A stretch of 64,000 bases of DNA from DAOVFN01 sp964484305. GTDB taxonomy: Archaea > Aenigmatarchaeota > Aenigmatarchaeia > QMZP01. Positions 8,051 through 16,622 of this stretch are shown here, piece by piece; within the stretch, counting starts at the first letter, position 1; every line of letters begins with the position of its first letter. The position numbers and the translations under genes are program-made. The stretch is from the NCBI GenBank assembly GCA_964484305.1, contig CAZAEI010000004.1:1-64000 (forward strand). Reading direction: 5' to 3'. The notes under the pieces are model-generated. The model worked only from the letters and a program-made list of their open reading frames with translations. It ran no database searches and was not told the origin of the DNA.

Positions 8051-9193
8051 ATGAAGAGTCTGGTATTGCTTTCTGCGGCTGTCTTCCTTGCAGCGCTGCC
8101 GGCCCTGGCCTGCGCCCAGATAAGCTCTGACATTGATATGGTACTGACAGACCAGACACCCTACCCGGCTGAGCCTGGAGCCAATGTTGACATAGAGTTG
8201 GGGCTCCAGAACAACGGCTATGGCGAGGCCTCCAATCTGGCAGTGGAAATCGTTCCTGCCTCTCCCTTCAGTCTGGTCAAGGGAGACAGGGTAAAGACCT
8301 ACCCGACCATAGGGGCAAGGAGCACAGTCAAGCTTACCTATACCCTTCTCGTGGACGATTCCGCCCTGGCTGGTGACTACGACCTGGAATTTAAGCTGTA
8401 CAACCCTGTCACGCCTGAGAGCTATGAGTCAAAGGAGATAGAGATAACGGTCCTTGGTGAGACCAAGCTGATAGTGGGCATGGTGGAAACCACCCCGGAG
8501 ACCCTGGAGCCGGGTGGCCGCGCAACCATACATGTGACCATAGACAATGTCGGGACAGGTGACGCAAGGCACCTTGAGGTCAGGATGAACGCAAGCTCTG
8601 ATGACCTTGTCCCTGTCCTCTCAGGCGGCATGGTATATGTGGGGGACCTGGAGGCAGGGGAGAGCAAGACAATAGACCTCCATTTCAACATAGACCCTGA
8701 TGCTGACCAGGACACCTATCTGTCCACACTCACAATTACCTACAAGGACGAAGATAATGAAGAGAGCACAGACACCTTCACCATAGGGATACCCGTTGAG
8801 GGCACGGTGACGTTTGAGATAGTGAGTATAGAGCCAAGCTTCACCAGGGGCACCCTTGAGATAGAGGTTGCCAACAAGGGAACCGGGGACGCCAAGTCTG
8901 TGGAGGCACGGCTTGTTGTCAACGGAGAGACCGTAGGTGTTGATTACCTCAGCCAGCTCAAGGCCACCAAGAAGACAACCTTTGACTTCCCCCTTGTCAT
9001 GTCAGGCAAGGCCGAACTTGTGATAAACTATATGGAGCCCGGCCTGGACAAGAAGACAGTCAGCAAGGACCTTGGGCCCCTGAACTTAGCTGCCCCCGGA
9101 GGCGGCACCACCACAACCCTGGTGTTTGTCATAATACTTGCAGTAATAGGCTACTTTGTCTGGAAGAGATACTTCAGGAAAAGGAAGCGGTAG
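8051..9193 (+). CDS. Secreted CARDB/COG1361-like repeat protein with C-terminal anchor
   Basis: A signal peptide (residues 1-22, ending ALACA) leads into three beta-sandwich repeats of the CARDB/COG1361 S-layer-like type, each with a phrase such as NVGTGDARHLEV or NKGTGDAKSVEA. A single membrane helix (TTLVFVIILAVIGYFVW) and a Lys/Arg tail close the 380 residues. The sequence therefore shows a cell-surface protein anchored at its C-terminus. GAGGTG 5 nt before the ATG supports the start. It probably works with the ATPase encoded just upstream. Confidence 0.75.
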   Translation: MKSLVLLSAAVFLAALPALACAQISSDIDMVLTDQTPYPAEPGANVDIELGLQNNGYGEASNLAVEIVPASPFSLVKGDRVKTYPTIGARSTVKLTYTLLVDDSALAGDYDLEFKLYNPVTPESYESKEIEITVLGETKLIVGMVETTPETLEPGGRATIHVTIDNVGTGDARHLEVRMNASSDDLVPVLSGGMVYVGDLEAGESKTIDLHFNIDPDADQDTYLSTLTITYKDEDNEESTDTFTIGIPVEGTVTFEIVSIEPSFTRGTLEIEVANKGTGDAKSVEARLVVNGETVGVDYLSQLKATKKTTFDFPLVMSGKAELVINYMEPGLDKKTVSKDLGPLNLAAPGGGTTTTLVFVIILAVIGYFVWKRYFRKRKR

Positions 9194-9272
9194 CAGACGT
9201 TTTCTGAAACTTGACAGGAAAAAAGCAGATAAGTTATAAAATCCCGGTCTGGAATAATAAAGTGTGGTTTGC

Positions 9273-9881
9273 ATGAGGATAACCTTTGGCCTTATCGGAG
9301 CGAACTTCGTCATGTTCATACTTCAGGTTGTGCTGACAGGCTTTACTGATGCCTTTGCCCTTACCCCCACAATGGCTTTGGGCGGGGCCTGGTGGCAGTT
9401 CATAACCTACATGTTCCTCCATGGTGGGCCCATGCACATTGCCCTGAACATGTTCATGCTCTTTATATTCGGCGAGGTCATGGAGCAGGCCCTCGGCGAG
9501 GTGAGATACATAACCCTCTACATTGCCTCTGGCCTCGGCTCCGCGCTGACGTACATCCTGCTCATGGGAGTCACCAGCGTGCCCATGCTCGGGGCGTCCG
9601 GGGCAGTCTTCGGAATATTGGCGGCCTACGGCCTGATGTTCCCCAAGAACAAGATATGGGTTCCCATACCCTTCATAGTCCCCCTGCCGGCATTCACTGT
9701 TGTCATACTACTCGCTGTCATGGAGTTTGCCTTGGGATTCTTCGGCCTTGAGAAGGGGATAGCCAACTTCGGTCACTTCGGCGGAATTGTCACAGGCATA
9801 CTAATAACCTGGTACTGGAAGAAGACCTCCAGGCCAAGGGACGTTGCGGAAAGAAGGAGCTACGAGTTCTTCTGGGAGTAA
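9273..9881 (+). CDS. Rhomboid family intramembrane serine protease
   Basis: The protein has six or seven membrane helices with the rhomboid signatures: HGGPMHIALNM in the loop and helix 2 region, the catalytic Ser in GASGAVFG, and the catalytic His in NFGHFGGIVTG. It is 202 residues, normal for prokaryotic rhomboids. I chose the ATG at 9273 over a GTG 9 nt earlier. It cleaves membrane proteins within the bilayer; the substrate is unknown. Confidence 0.92.
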   Translation: MRITFGLIGANFVMFILQVVLTGFTDAFALTPTMALGGAWWQFITYMFLHGGPMHIALNMFMLFIFGEVMEQALGEVRYITLYIASGLGSALTYILLMGVTSVPMLGASGAVFGILAAYGLMFPKNKIWVPIPFIVPLPAFTVVILLAVMEFALGFFGLEKGIANFGHFGGIVTGILITWYWKKTSRPRDVAERRSYEFFWE

Positions 9882-9884
9882 TGC

Positions 9885-10274
9885 ATGAAAGACTCTAACC
9901 TGGTTGGAGGTGTTGCTGTAATAGAAAGGGATGGTAAGCATCTCCTAATAAAACAATCAGGCAACAAACCCTTCGGCGGGCAATGGAGGCACCCGGGCGG
10001 CAAGTTTGAGTCGCATGAAAGTCCCATTAAAGGCCTGAAGAGAGAGATTAGGGAAGAGGTTGGGTTAGAGATAGAGGTGACCAGAAAGGAACCCTTAATG
10101 GTTATGAAAAGCGATTATGAATATGGCAATTTTGGATTCTTTGAAGCGAGAGTTAGGGGAGGAGAACTAAGAACAGATAAAAGGGAGATAGAAGACGCCG
10201 GCTGGTTCACTAAAGAAGATGCAAAGAGAATGAATCTGATGAATGCAACGAGAAATTTTTATGAAAACCCCTGA
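9885..10274 (+). CDS. Nudix hydrolase
   Basis: The Nudix box is complete: GGKFESHESPIKGLKREIRE followed by EVGLE, giving GX5EX7REUXEEXGU. The 129-residue size fits a single-domain MutT-like nucleoside-diphosphate hydrolase. The preceding HPGGKFE resembles the ADP-ribose or 8-oxo-dGTP group, but specificity cannot be read. It begins 3 nt after the rhomboid stop. Confidence 0.9.
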   Translation: MKDSNLVGGVAVIERDGKHLLIKQSGNKPFGGQWRHPGGKFESHESPIKGLKREIREEVGLEIEVTRKEPLMVMKSDYEYGNFGFFEARVRGGELRTDKREIEDAGWFTKEDAKRMNLMNATRNFYENP

Positions 10275-10351
10275 CATTCTGAGTTTGAACAGCACGGAGA
10301 AAGTATATAAACCCATCGCATCAATTAGATTGCAAAGCTGGGGAAGGTAAA

Positions 10352-10534
10352 ATGGAAGATAAGAAGTCAGAAAACAAGAGGTGCAGCACCTGCGGAAGAA
10401 GCGTGGAATCAGAGAGCATATGGGTGGAGTTCCCATGCCCTTCATGCGGCAAGGTAAAGATAGTCAGGTGCGAGAAGTGCAAGAGGCTTGAGAACCCCTA
10501 TACCTGCCCCAGCTGCGGCTTCAAGGGGCCCTAA
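10352..10534 (+). CDS. Small archaeal zinc-ribbon protein (HVO_2753-like)
   Basis: In 60 residues there are four CxxC knuckles (CSTCG, CPSCG, CEKC, CPSCG), the pattern of the HVO_2753-type two-zinc protein that is commonly encoded beside aEF1-beta in archaea. That gene follows here 31 nt downstream, which supports the call and suggests a role linked to translation. Confidence 0.85.
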   Translation: MEDKKSENKRCSTCGRSVESESIWVEFPCPSCGKVKIVRCEKCKRLENPYTCPSCGFKGP

Positions 10535-10565
10535 CAGACTAACATCATTTTTAGAGTTGGTTCAT

Positions 10566-10817
10566 ATGGGAGAGGTTATCTGCGTTTACAGGATAATGCC
10601 AGGCAGCCCTGATGATTCTGAAGGGGTAAAGAAGGCCCTGGAGGCCCTCAAACCCAACCGGCTGGAGGAGGAACCCGTGGCCTTCGGCCTTGTCGCTCTG
10701 AAGTTCACCAAGATAATCCCTGACGGGCCAGGGAACCTCGAGACCCTGGAGAAGAAGCTCAGTGATATTGAGGGCGTTGGAAGCGTTGAGAACATCAGAA
10801 CAAGCAGGGCCATGTAG
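10566..10817 (+). CDS. ef1b: Translation elongation factor aEF1-beta
   Basis: The 83-residue protein matches the archaeal EF1-beta guanine-exchange domain: VICVYRIMPGSPD at the start, PVAFGLVALK in the middle and the final strand GVGSVENIRTSR. It exchanges GDP on aEF1-alpha. I set the start at the ATG at 10566; earlier in-frame codons belong to the previous gene. Confidence 0.92.
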   Translation: MGEVICVYRIMPGSPDDSEGVKKALEALKPNRLEEEPVAFGLVALKFTKIIPDGPGNLETLEKKLSDIEGVGSVENIRTSRAM

Positions 10818-10849
10818 TTATTTGCTGAGCAGAAAAGCAGAAACAAACC

Positions 10850-11302
10850 CTACTTCTTTGCCCTTTTTGAGGCAGGCTTTTTGGCAGCCTTCTTTGCCGC
10901 AGGCCTCTTGACAGCCTTCCCGGATTCAGGCTTCTTCTTGGGCTCCCTCTTCTCTGCCTTCCCTTCAGGGGGCTTTTCCTTCCTGGGCTCCGCTTTCTTC
11001 TCTACCGGCTTTTTCTCAACCTTTGCGGCCTTGGCCTTCCTGGGCCCCAGGCCGAGTTTCGTTATCAGGTTGGCCCGCTGGTAGGCCTTCAGGATTTCGC
11101 TGTCGGGTGCGTCGCTCTTTATGTTCAGGGTCTCCATGACCGGTTCAAGGTGGTCTATGTTGCAGCGCCTCCTCTTGACAGAGGTGAGCTCCATGGGCCC
11201 TGTGACCATGACAAAGTTCTCGTCCATCTTCTTGACAACGACGCAGTACCTCCCGGACTCCCTTCCGGCTATCTTCAGACAGAGCCTTCCCACTTCAATC
11301 AT
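10850..11302 (-). CDS. rpl14e: Large ribosomal subunit protein eL14
   Basis: Residues 1-80 match archaeal L14e: IEVGRLCLKIAGRESGRYCV, a KOW-like start, then RRRCNIDHLEPV. The archaeal family normally ends near residue 85-95; here a tail of about 60 residues of Lys, Ala, Pro and Glu repeats (KKPVEKKAEPRKEKPPEGK) is added, resembling the basic tail of eukaryotic eL14. It follows the eL34 gene by 9 nt in one operon. Confidence 0.92.
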   Translation of the reverse strand: MIEVGRLCLKIAGRESGRYCVVVKKMDENFVMVTGPMELTSVKRRRCNIDHLEPVMETLNIKSDAPDSEILKAYQRANLITKLGLGPRKAKAAKVEKKPVEKKAEPRKEKPPEGKAEKREPKKKPESGKAVKRPAAKKAAKKPASKRAKK

Positions 11303-11311
11303 ATATTCACC

Positions 11312-11584
11312 TCAAACATTTTTGCGCGCCATTTCCTTCAGCCTCTCCCTTGCACAGGAGGGGCAGAGGTTTCCCCCGAACATCCTTGATGGAACCTTCA
11401 TGCTCTTGGCCATTTTCTTCATTTTGGCAGCCCTCTCACTGGCCACCCCGTGGAGGGGCCTCCCGCACACTGCGCACCTGGCCGGGGAGGGCTTCCTCCT
11501 CAGGTAGTGGGTGACTGAAGCTCCTCCAGGTATCCTCTTCTTTATCCTTCTGAGGGTTCTTGACCTGAGAGATGGTCTTGGCAT
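11312..11584 (-). CDS. rpl34e: Large ribosomal subunit protein eL34
   Basis: The 90-residue protein has the L34e pattern: MPRPSLRSRTLRRIKKR, the PGG...THY motif, first knuckle CAVCGRPLHGV and second knuckle CPSCARERLK. It heads an operon with eL14. Its leader carries two hairpin repeats (11598-11654), each followed on the minus strand by a GGTGAT-like sequence. Confidence 0.95.
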   Translation of the reverse strand: MPRPSLRSRTLRRIKKRIPGGASVTHYLRRKPSPARCAVCGRPLHGVASERAAKMKKMAKSMKVPSRMFGGNLCPSCARERLKEMARKNV

Positions 11585-11593
11585 ATTACATCA

Positions 11594-11665
11594 CCATCCG
11601 TTGCTTCGCAACGGCATGTACCTATCACCACCCGTCCCCTTCAGGAACGGCATCTGCTTGTTAAC
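11594..11665 (-). repeat. Leader hairpin repeats upstream of eL34
   Basis: On the minus strand two units precede the ATG at 11584. Proximal hairpin: CCGTTGCgaaGCAACGG (11598-11614) after GGTACATG. Distal hairpin: CCGTTCC...GGGACGG (11632-11650). Each is followed by GGTGAT, a Shine-Dalgarno match. The same plan recurs upstream of NreA, L3, L4, AlaX and DUF134 in this window. Confidence 0.75.
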
Positions 11666-11780
11666 CTTGTATGTTGATGTTGTTTCTGTTATTTAAGTGT
11701 TTATCTTAGCAGGCCTTGCTTTTTAAATGTTTCAGAGCATGGAGCATACGTATTTATCAGAGCAATACGAATTAAATACT

Positions 11781-13256
11781 ATGAAGAGAGTTCTGTTGCT
11801 GTCTGCCCTTCTTTCACTACTTCTTATACCCCTTCTTGTAGCGGCTGATGGGTGTATCTTCATTCCCGACTACGCAGAATACGTCTACTCCCCTTCCCAG
11901 AAGGCTGCAATAATATGGGATGGGAGCAAGGAGACCATGATACTCTCAGTAAAGATGACCATGGACAGGCCTGAGAATGTGGCCTGGGTTGTCCCATTAC
12001 CTTCCAGAACCAAGCCCGAAATCACAGAGGGAGACGAGGAAATATTCTATGAAATCACACGGCTCCTCTCGCCCCCGCCAAAGTCCCGGGGCTGGGGATC
12101 TCTTATGACTGGTAACCTTCAGGATTTAGAGGGCGTAGAGGTCCTGGAGGAAAAGAAGATAGACATCTATGATATAGCAATCCTAAGGGCAACGGATGCC
12201 TCTGTTCTGGTGGACTGGCTGAATGAGAATAGCTACACAACCCCTGATGAGGCCATACCAACCCTTCAATACTATGTTGACAGGGAGGATTTCTATTTCA
12301 TAGCCAACAGGGTGAATGTCTCAAACAAGTACGCAGGTATGGTCTTTACTGAGAATGATATAAACTGCGCAGGGGCCTTTACAGAAGAGATAGGCTCATG
12401 GTATATGTATGATACGGATTATGCGGAATATATTGAGAGGACTATAAACGAGACGCATTCCAGAATGCCTCAATATCTGCGTAATGCGGGCTGCGACAAG
12501 GCCTCAGCCGATGCTGTCAAGGTTCTCTATCAGCTCAAGAGCGGCATATCCACTCCCCTGAAGATGGAATTCGAGCCAGAGGAGCCCTTCTATCCCATGA
12601 AGATGACCTCTATCAATCCGGGAAGCATGAAGGTGAACGTATACGTTTTTTCAGGCAACTACCTCAAGGACAAGTCAGGACTCATGGGAATAGACAAGAT
12701 GACCCAGGTAAACACAGCTATCAAGGAATCCCTGGGGCTCGTGAACGAGAACTTCCTGACAGCCCTTACGTTTGATGATGATACCTCCAAAATGGTTGAG
12801 GACTCTGTCTTTGAGGCCGCGGCATATAACCCGGCAAGGGACCCCTATTATGTGAGCCCACAGGAGATGGTAATGGGTGCAGTGTTGCTTGTGGTGATGC
12901 TCCTGTTTTACGCAGGCTTCCTGGTTTATTATATAGTTGCTCCGGCCTTCCTGCTGGGTTTGGGTGCGGGATGGTCTGGGAGATGGGTGGCGGAAAAAAG
13001 GAAAACCATGCAATTGAGATACTTCCCGCTGGCAGTTCTGGTTATAGCAGAAGCCCTTTACATTTTAACCTTTTCTTACTTACATCCGGGATTTTTTACA
13101 TTTTTACTGCCGGTTATAGGGCTTAACCTCTTTGGTTTCTACTCGCTCGGCTGGAAACGGGGAGCTTGGAAATGGATACTTGCAGCAGCTGCAATCTCTC
13201 TGACAATGCTGGGCCTTTTCTGGCTGCTGAGCCTTTTGTATACCTATATATTCTGA
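11781..13256 (+). CDS. DUF2330-type secreted membrane protein
   Basis: A signal peptide (MKRVLLLSALLSLLLIPLL) precedes a DUF2330-like extracellular domain recognisable by DGCIFIPDYAEYV, KAAIIWDGSKETMIL and VAWVVPLPS. After residue about 365 come four or five membrane helices. The 491-residue chain is thus an exported sensor-like or surface protein. The family has no known biochemical role. I started at 11781 where the signal peptide begins. Confidence 0.75.
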   Translation: MKRVLLLSALLSLLLIPLLVAADGCIFIPDYAEYVYSPSQKAAIIWDGSKETMILSVKMTMDRPENVAWVVPLPSRTKPEITEGDEEIFYEITRLLSPPPKSRGWGSLMTGNLQDLEGVEVLEEKKIDIYDIAILRATDASVLVDWLNENSYTTPDEAIPTLQYYVDREDFYFIANRVNVSNKYAGMVFTENDINCAGAFTEEIGSWYMYDTDYAEYIERTINETHSRMPQYLRNAGCDKASADAVKVLYQLKSGISTPLKMEFEPEEPFYPMKMTSINPGSMKVNVYVFSGNYLKDKSGLMGIDKMTQVNTAIKESLGLVNENFLTALTFDDDTSKMVEDSVFEAAAYNPARDPYYVSPQEMVMGAVLLVVMLLFYAGFLVYYIVAPAFLLGLGAGWSGRWVAEKRKTMQLRYFPLAVLVIAEALYILTFSYLHPGFFTFLLPVIGLNLFGFYSLGWKRGAWKWILAAAAISLTMLGLFWLLSLLYTYIF

Positions 13257-13278
13257 TGACTGAAGCTGCTGGGAACAG

Positions 13279-14478
13279 CTAGGCTGAGAAGTCAGCCAGC
13301 CTCCTCTGCCTTAGCATCCTGCTGCTGGCTATGTAGTCCCTGACAGGAAGCCTGAGCCCTGAGCCTATCTGCTCAAGGGCCTCCTGTCGGGTGTCAAACT
13401 TCATGAAGGGCTGCCTGAAGGCGTTGCGGACGTTTTCAAGAATCTGCCAGTTCCCCAGGGGGACTGTGTACCCCTCATAGACCTCCCTGAAGACCACGAC
13501 CATGGCCTGCCTCCCCATCCTGGCAAGGCCCTCGGCCACGCCAAGCCTGCTCGCGTAGTAGCCGCCTCCCTGGAGCTCTGCGTACTTTCTCCTGCCCCCG
13601 AAGGGCTCGTATTCCTCCAGTATCTCGGGACCCTTGAGATTCGCAGTCCACATGGAGCCAGGGGCCCAGGCCTCGAAGTTCTCGAACTCCCAGCTGCCTG
13701 GCATGAGAAGGATCTCGAAGTGGTTGTCGAGGAACTCGCTCGAATAGACCCTGAACCCATCAATCTGGGGGCATTCCCTTATTCTGGCTATCAGGTCCTG
13801 GGCCACCATGTCCTGAACCGCCACTATGCTCCATCTGGTTGGCACGAGCTTTCTGGAGTCCTTCATTCCGAGTACCCCTGATGAAAGTATGCTGGATATC
13901 CTGTAGACGTCGTGGCCTTCCTGATAGAGCATTATGCCTGCCTGGCTGGCCCTGAGGTCGTCACTCACTATGCAGTCAATCCCCCTGGGTATGTGCGGGT
14001 TCTCGGCAAGCCTCATGCTCTTGAGGGCCGCGCTGGGGCCCATGGGCTGGACTATGTCAGAGAAGCTGACCCTGTAGAGCGGCCTGCTCTTGAATGTGAG
14101 CTCGACATCGGTCGGCCTGTCTGACAGAGCGAGCTCCTGGTTCTCCAGGACGTACCTGCTCCTGGACCTGATGTCCTGGGAGACCTTGGCCCTGAGCATC
14201 ATGGAGCGCATCTCTATCAGTTCTGTATATGGCATCCCGAACCATTCTGAGGGGCTGTCGATGCTTTCCCTGTATTCCACTGCCGCTAGGGGCCCCGCAC
14301 TGACTCTTGGGTAGCCCATCCTGCCTACAAAGACAGAGGTTGAAGGGCCAAAGAAGTCCATGGGAAGATTCCTGACCTTGGGCCCCACCCTCAGCCTGGC
14401 CATGAGGGGGCAGTGCACCTGGCCGCAAAGGGCCCGGCTGCCCTTGCACACGAGGCACATCCTGGCTGTAGAAACCAT
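13279..14478 (-). CDS. nreA: DNA repair protein NreA
   Basis: The N-terminus has the NreA zinc finger (CLVCKGSRALCGQVHCPL), followed by the conserved FGPSTSVFVGRMGYP and the long core with RSRSRYVLENQELALS. The chain ends QRRLADFSA, a PCNA-interacting PIP-like motif as in other archaeal NreA. Family knowledge: NreA acts with PCNA in repair of crosslink damage. The ATG at 14478 has GGTGGTGAT 4 nt upstream; two in-frame codons before it are less likely. Confidence 0.9.
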   Translation of the reverse strand: MVSTARMCLVCKGSRALCGQVHCPLMARLRVGPKVRNLPMDFFGPSTSVFVGRMGYPRVSAGPLAAVEYRESIDSPSEWFGMPYTELIEMRSMMLRAKVSQDIRSRSRYVLENQELALSDRPTDVELTFKSRPLYRVSFSDIVQPMGPSAALKSMRLAENPHIPRGIDCIVSDDLRASQAGIMLYQEGHDVYRISSILSSGVLGMKDSRKLVPTRWSIVAVQDMVAQDLIARIRECPQIDGFRVYSSEFLDNHFEILLMPGSWEFENFEAWAPGSMWTANLKGPEILEEYEPFGGRRKYAELQGGGYYASRLGVAEGLARMGRQAMVVVFREVYEGYTVPLGNWQILENVRNAFRQPFMKFDTRQEALEQIGSGLRLPVRDYIASSRMLRQRRLADFSA

Positions 14479-14489
14479 ATACATCACCA

Positions 14490-14632
14490 CCCTGCCTTTC
14501 AGGCAAGCAATCTTTCACCTTCCATCCCCCTCGGGGACGGCAGACACCACAACACCTTCCGTTGCTTTGACACCCCTGGTGTCAAATTTCGCCATAAAAG
14601 ATGGCAATGCTTCGCAACGGCAGACACCACAT
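14490..14632 (-). repeat. Leader hairpin repeats upstream of nreA
   Basis: On the minus strand the leader has three structured units: a long one with CCGTTGCGAAGC and an internal hairpin TTTGACACCaggGGTGTCAAA (around 14572-14594) ending GCAACGG; a CCGTCCCCGAGGGGGATGG hairpin (about 14521-14540); and TTGCCTGAAAGGCAGG (about 14495-14510). GGTGTT, GGTGAA and GGTGGTGAT follow the units in turn, and the last is the Shine-Dalgarno of nreA. Confidence 0.7.
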
Positions 14633-14679
14633 CCAATACAAAAACTATTTATATGTGCTTCCAAATCTTTAAACCATTC

Positions 14680-14698
14680 TCTGTTAAAATATATATAC
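14680..14698 (+). promoter_or_regulatory. TATA box of the zinc-ribbon/Hsp20-like gene
   Basis: AAAATATATATACC is centred about 27 nt upstream of the ATG at 14718, supporting that start and a leaderless mRNA. Confidence 0.5.
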
Positions 14699-14717
14699 CA
14701 ACAATATGGGTATTGCT

Positions 14718-15419
14718 ATGATTTGCAGGAGATGCGGAAGAATGGTGGAGAAGGGCTGGCGCTTCTGTCCGAACTGCGGGGCAGGCCTGGAGCAGATGGG
14801 AGGCTCCATATTTGACGAAATATTCTCCAGGTTCAGAAGGGAGTTCAAGGATGTGGACAAGCTCTTTGACAAGGAGTTCGAGGTTCTTGACTTATCGCCA
14901 TTCTTCAGGAATTCCCATGCTCTAGGCGGCACAGGCACCCCGAGGGGCGCAGGAAGGCCTAGGGGATCCGGGTTCACGATAAAGATAACAAGGGGGAACG
15001 GGGAGCAGCCCAGGGTAGATGTCAAGACCTTTGGCAACCTTGACCGCAACGAGGTCAGGAGGGAGGTTGCAGATGAGATGAGGGACCTTGGCATGAAGAC
15101 CCCATTGATGGCTGGCCGGGGTGAAAGGTCCCCTGAAGGGCGCAGAGCCCAGAAAGAGAAGCCGCATCAGGAGCCTGCAAGGTTCACAGAGGAGCCCAAG
15201 ACCCAGGTGAGAAGCGTGGGCACCGAGGTGACAGTGGAGATGGAACTCCCTGACGTGAAGTCAGAGGGTGACATAGAAATCAATGAACTTGAGTCCTCTG
15301 TAGAGGTCAGGGCCAGGACAGGGGACAAGGCCTACTTCAAGATAATAACCAAGCCCGAGAGGTTCTCGGTCACCTCAAAGAGGTTTGAGGAGGGCAGGCT
15401 CTATCTGGAGTTCTCATAG
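14718..15419 (+). CDS. Zinc-ribbon protein with Hsp20-like C-terminal domain
   Basis: Residues 1-25 form a zinc ribbon (CRRCGRM...FCPNCG). A low-complexity linker follows, and the last 80 residues resemble an Hsp20/CS beta-sandwich: TEVTVEMELPDVKSEGDIEI, a VEVRA strand and FSVTSKRFEEGRLYLEFS. An Hsp20-type domain usually makes a chaperone or scaffolding contact; the IXI tail of true small heat-shock proteins is absent. The start at 14718 is chosen from the TATA box; an ATG at 14706 is in frame. Confidence 0.7.
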   Translation: MICRRCGRMVEKGWRFCPNCGAGLEQMGGSIFDEIFSRFRREFKDVDKLFDKEFEVLDLSPFFRNSHALGGTGTPRGAGRPRGSGFTIKITRGNGEQPRVDVKTFGNLDRNEVRREVADEMRDLGMKTPLMAGRGERSPEGRRAQKEKPHQEPARFTEEPKTQVRSVGTEVTVEMELPDVKSEGDIEINELESSVEVRARTGDKAYFKIITKPERFSVTSKRFEEGRLYLEFS

Positions 15420-15458
15420 TTGGTTCAGTGTGGCCCCTAATTTTATAATTCTGTCAAC

Positions 15459-16084
15459 TTAGAGGTGCATTTCTGCAGCGTAACTACTCACCCATATCAT
15501 GTTCTCCTGAACAACTGACATTCCCTCAGCAAAGAAATCCCTACTCTGCTTATCCCACGTACTCATGACACCCATGACCACCTCGTGGTTATGTATCCCC
15601 CTATCAGACCTGCTCCTACCTGTTATCTTCCTCATTACCACAGACGGTCTCAATCCCCTCTCCGCTTCATTGTTATTATCAGATACTTCAGGATTCTCAA
15701 CAAACGTAAACAGAGCATCCCTGCACTTGGATATCACATCAGTGGGTCTCGGTGAAGCCTGCTTCCCGCATCTCTTGCAGTGGTGGCTGGGTATTTCATA
15801 TCCTGTGTTCATTGGTTCAGGGGGTCTGATATCCTCCGTGTATCGCTTCCTTCTCTTGACTGGTCTGGATAATTCGCCTCCACAGCAAGGACACCTGTCA
15901 AGTGAAAGCCTCTGTTTTCTGTGTATCCTGTCTGGTACAGGCCTGTTATTGGGTTTGTGTCCTTCCTTAGTTCCTGGGTTTCCTTTTCAAGTTTCAGGTA
16001 TCCCCCTTCAATGAATTCTACATATGCCCTGAGATGGGGATACTTAGCCATTAATTTGTTTGCTATCCTTGGTCGATCCATCAA
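15459..16084 (-). pseudogene. IS66-family transposase, internally deleted and frameshifted
   Basis: The start at 16084 encodes the coiled N-terminal region (EGGYLKLEKETQELRKDTNP). One base is then lost near 15965, and the downstream frame continues with the IS66 zinc finger RCPCCGGELSRPVKRR and HHCKRCGKQASP. The DDE core is deleted, and the frame passes to the C-terminal DNNNEAERGLRPSVVMRKI and FFAEGMSVV. The stop lies 21 nt outside the inverted repeat. It cannot encode an active enzyme. Confidence 0.75.
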
Positions 16085-16165
16085 TAATATATTATGGACG
16101 AACTGGAATATCAGCGTAAAGCATAGCTATTTATAGGGTAGAGCGCGACATGGGTGAGTAGTTAC
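15480..16165 (-). mobile_element. Deleted IS66-like element with 16-bp terminal inverted repeats
   Basis: GTAACTACTCACCCAT at 15480-15495 is repeated in inverse at 16150-16165 without mismatch. Between them lie only an N-terminal and a C-terminal piece of an IS66-type transposase. At 686 nt it is far shorter than a complete IS66 element, so it is a non-autonomous derivative. A further 11-nt direct repeat TGTCAACTTAG lies outside it at 15452-15462 and 16536-16546. Confidence 0.7.
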
Positions 16166-16207
16166 AGCATTACCGTGGGTGGATGTTTATGGCACTCAAG
16201 AAGAGGC

Positions 16208-16504
16208 TTACTTAAGGTCTCTGAACCTCCTGGCCCACAGGATGATGGTCCACCTCGAGACCCTTATCCCCTTCCTGGCCAGGTTCATCTGGACCTCTGA
16301 GGAGGAGAAGCCCTTCCTGTAGAGGCCCACGGCCTCCCTGATTTCCTCGGGGGCGAACCTCATCCTCCAGAAGACCGGGTCGGGGGTGAACTTCCTCCCG
16401 CAGGACTTGCACATCCTCATGTGCTTCCTGCTCTTCTCGTTGTGCCTGAAGCCCCGCCACACTGTCTCTGCGCTCCCGCAGTGGGGGCATTTTGTCTTGT
16501 CCAT
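16208..16504 (-). CDS. Zinc-ribbon/HTH protein, probable transposase N-terminal fragment
   Basis: The 98 residues hold a zinc ribbon (CPHCGSAETVWRGF...CKSCGRKFTP) and a helix-turn-helix (FSSSEVQMNLARKGIRVSRW). This is how IS1- and IS6-like archaeal transposases begin, but the catalytic part is absent, so it is either a remnant or a captured DNA-binding protein. A TTTAAAGG box about 27 nt before the ATG suggests it can be transcribed. Confidence 0.55.
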   Translation of the reverse strand: MDKTKCPHCGSAETVWRGFRHNEKSRKHMRMCKSCGRKFTPDPVFWRMRFAPEEIREAVGLYRKGFSSSEVQMNLARKGIRVSRWTIILWARRFRDLK

Positions 16505-16622
16505 GGGTATAATTGGTTCCGGGGGCCTTTAAAGGTGTCAACTTAGCGAGAGACAAACATTTAAATATTATAAACTCTATATTATATTATATAACAATAA
16601 TTTATAATGTAGATGTGATATC

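Noticed and set aside
9264..9272. GTG start for the rhomboid gene
   Set aside because: The ATG 9 nt later starts at the first hydrophobic segment and fits better.
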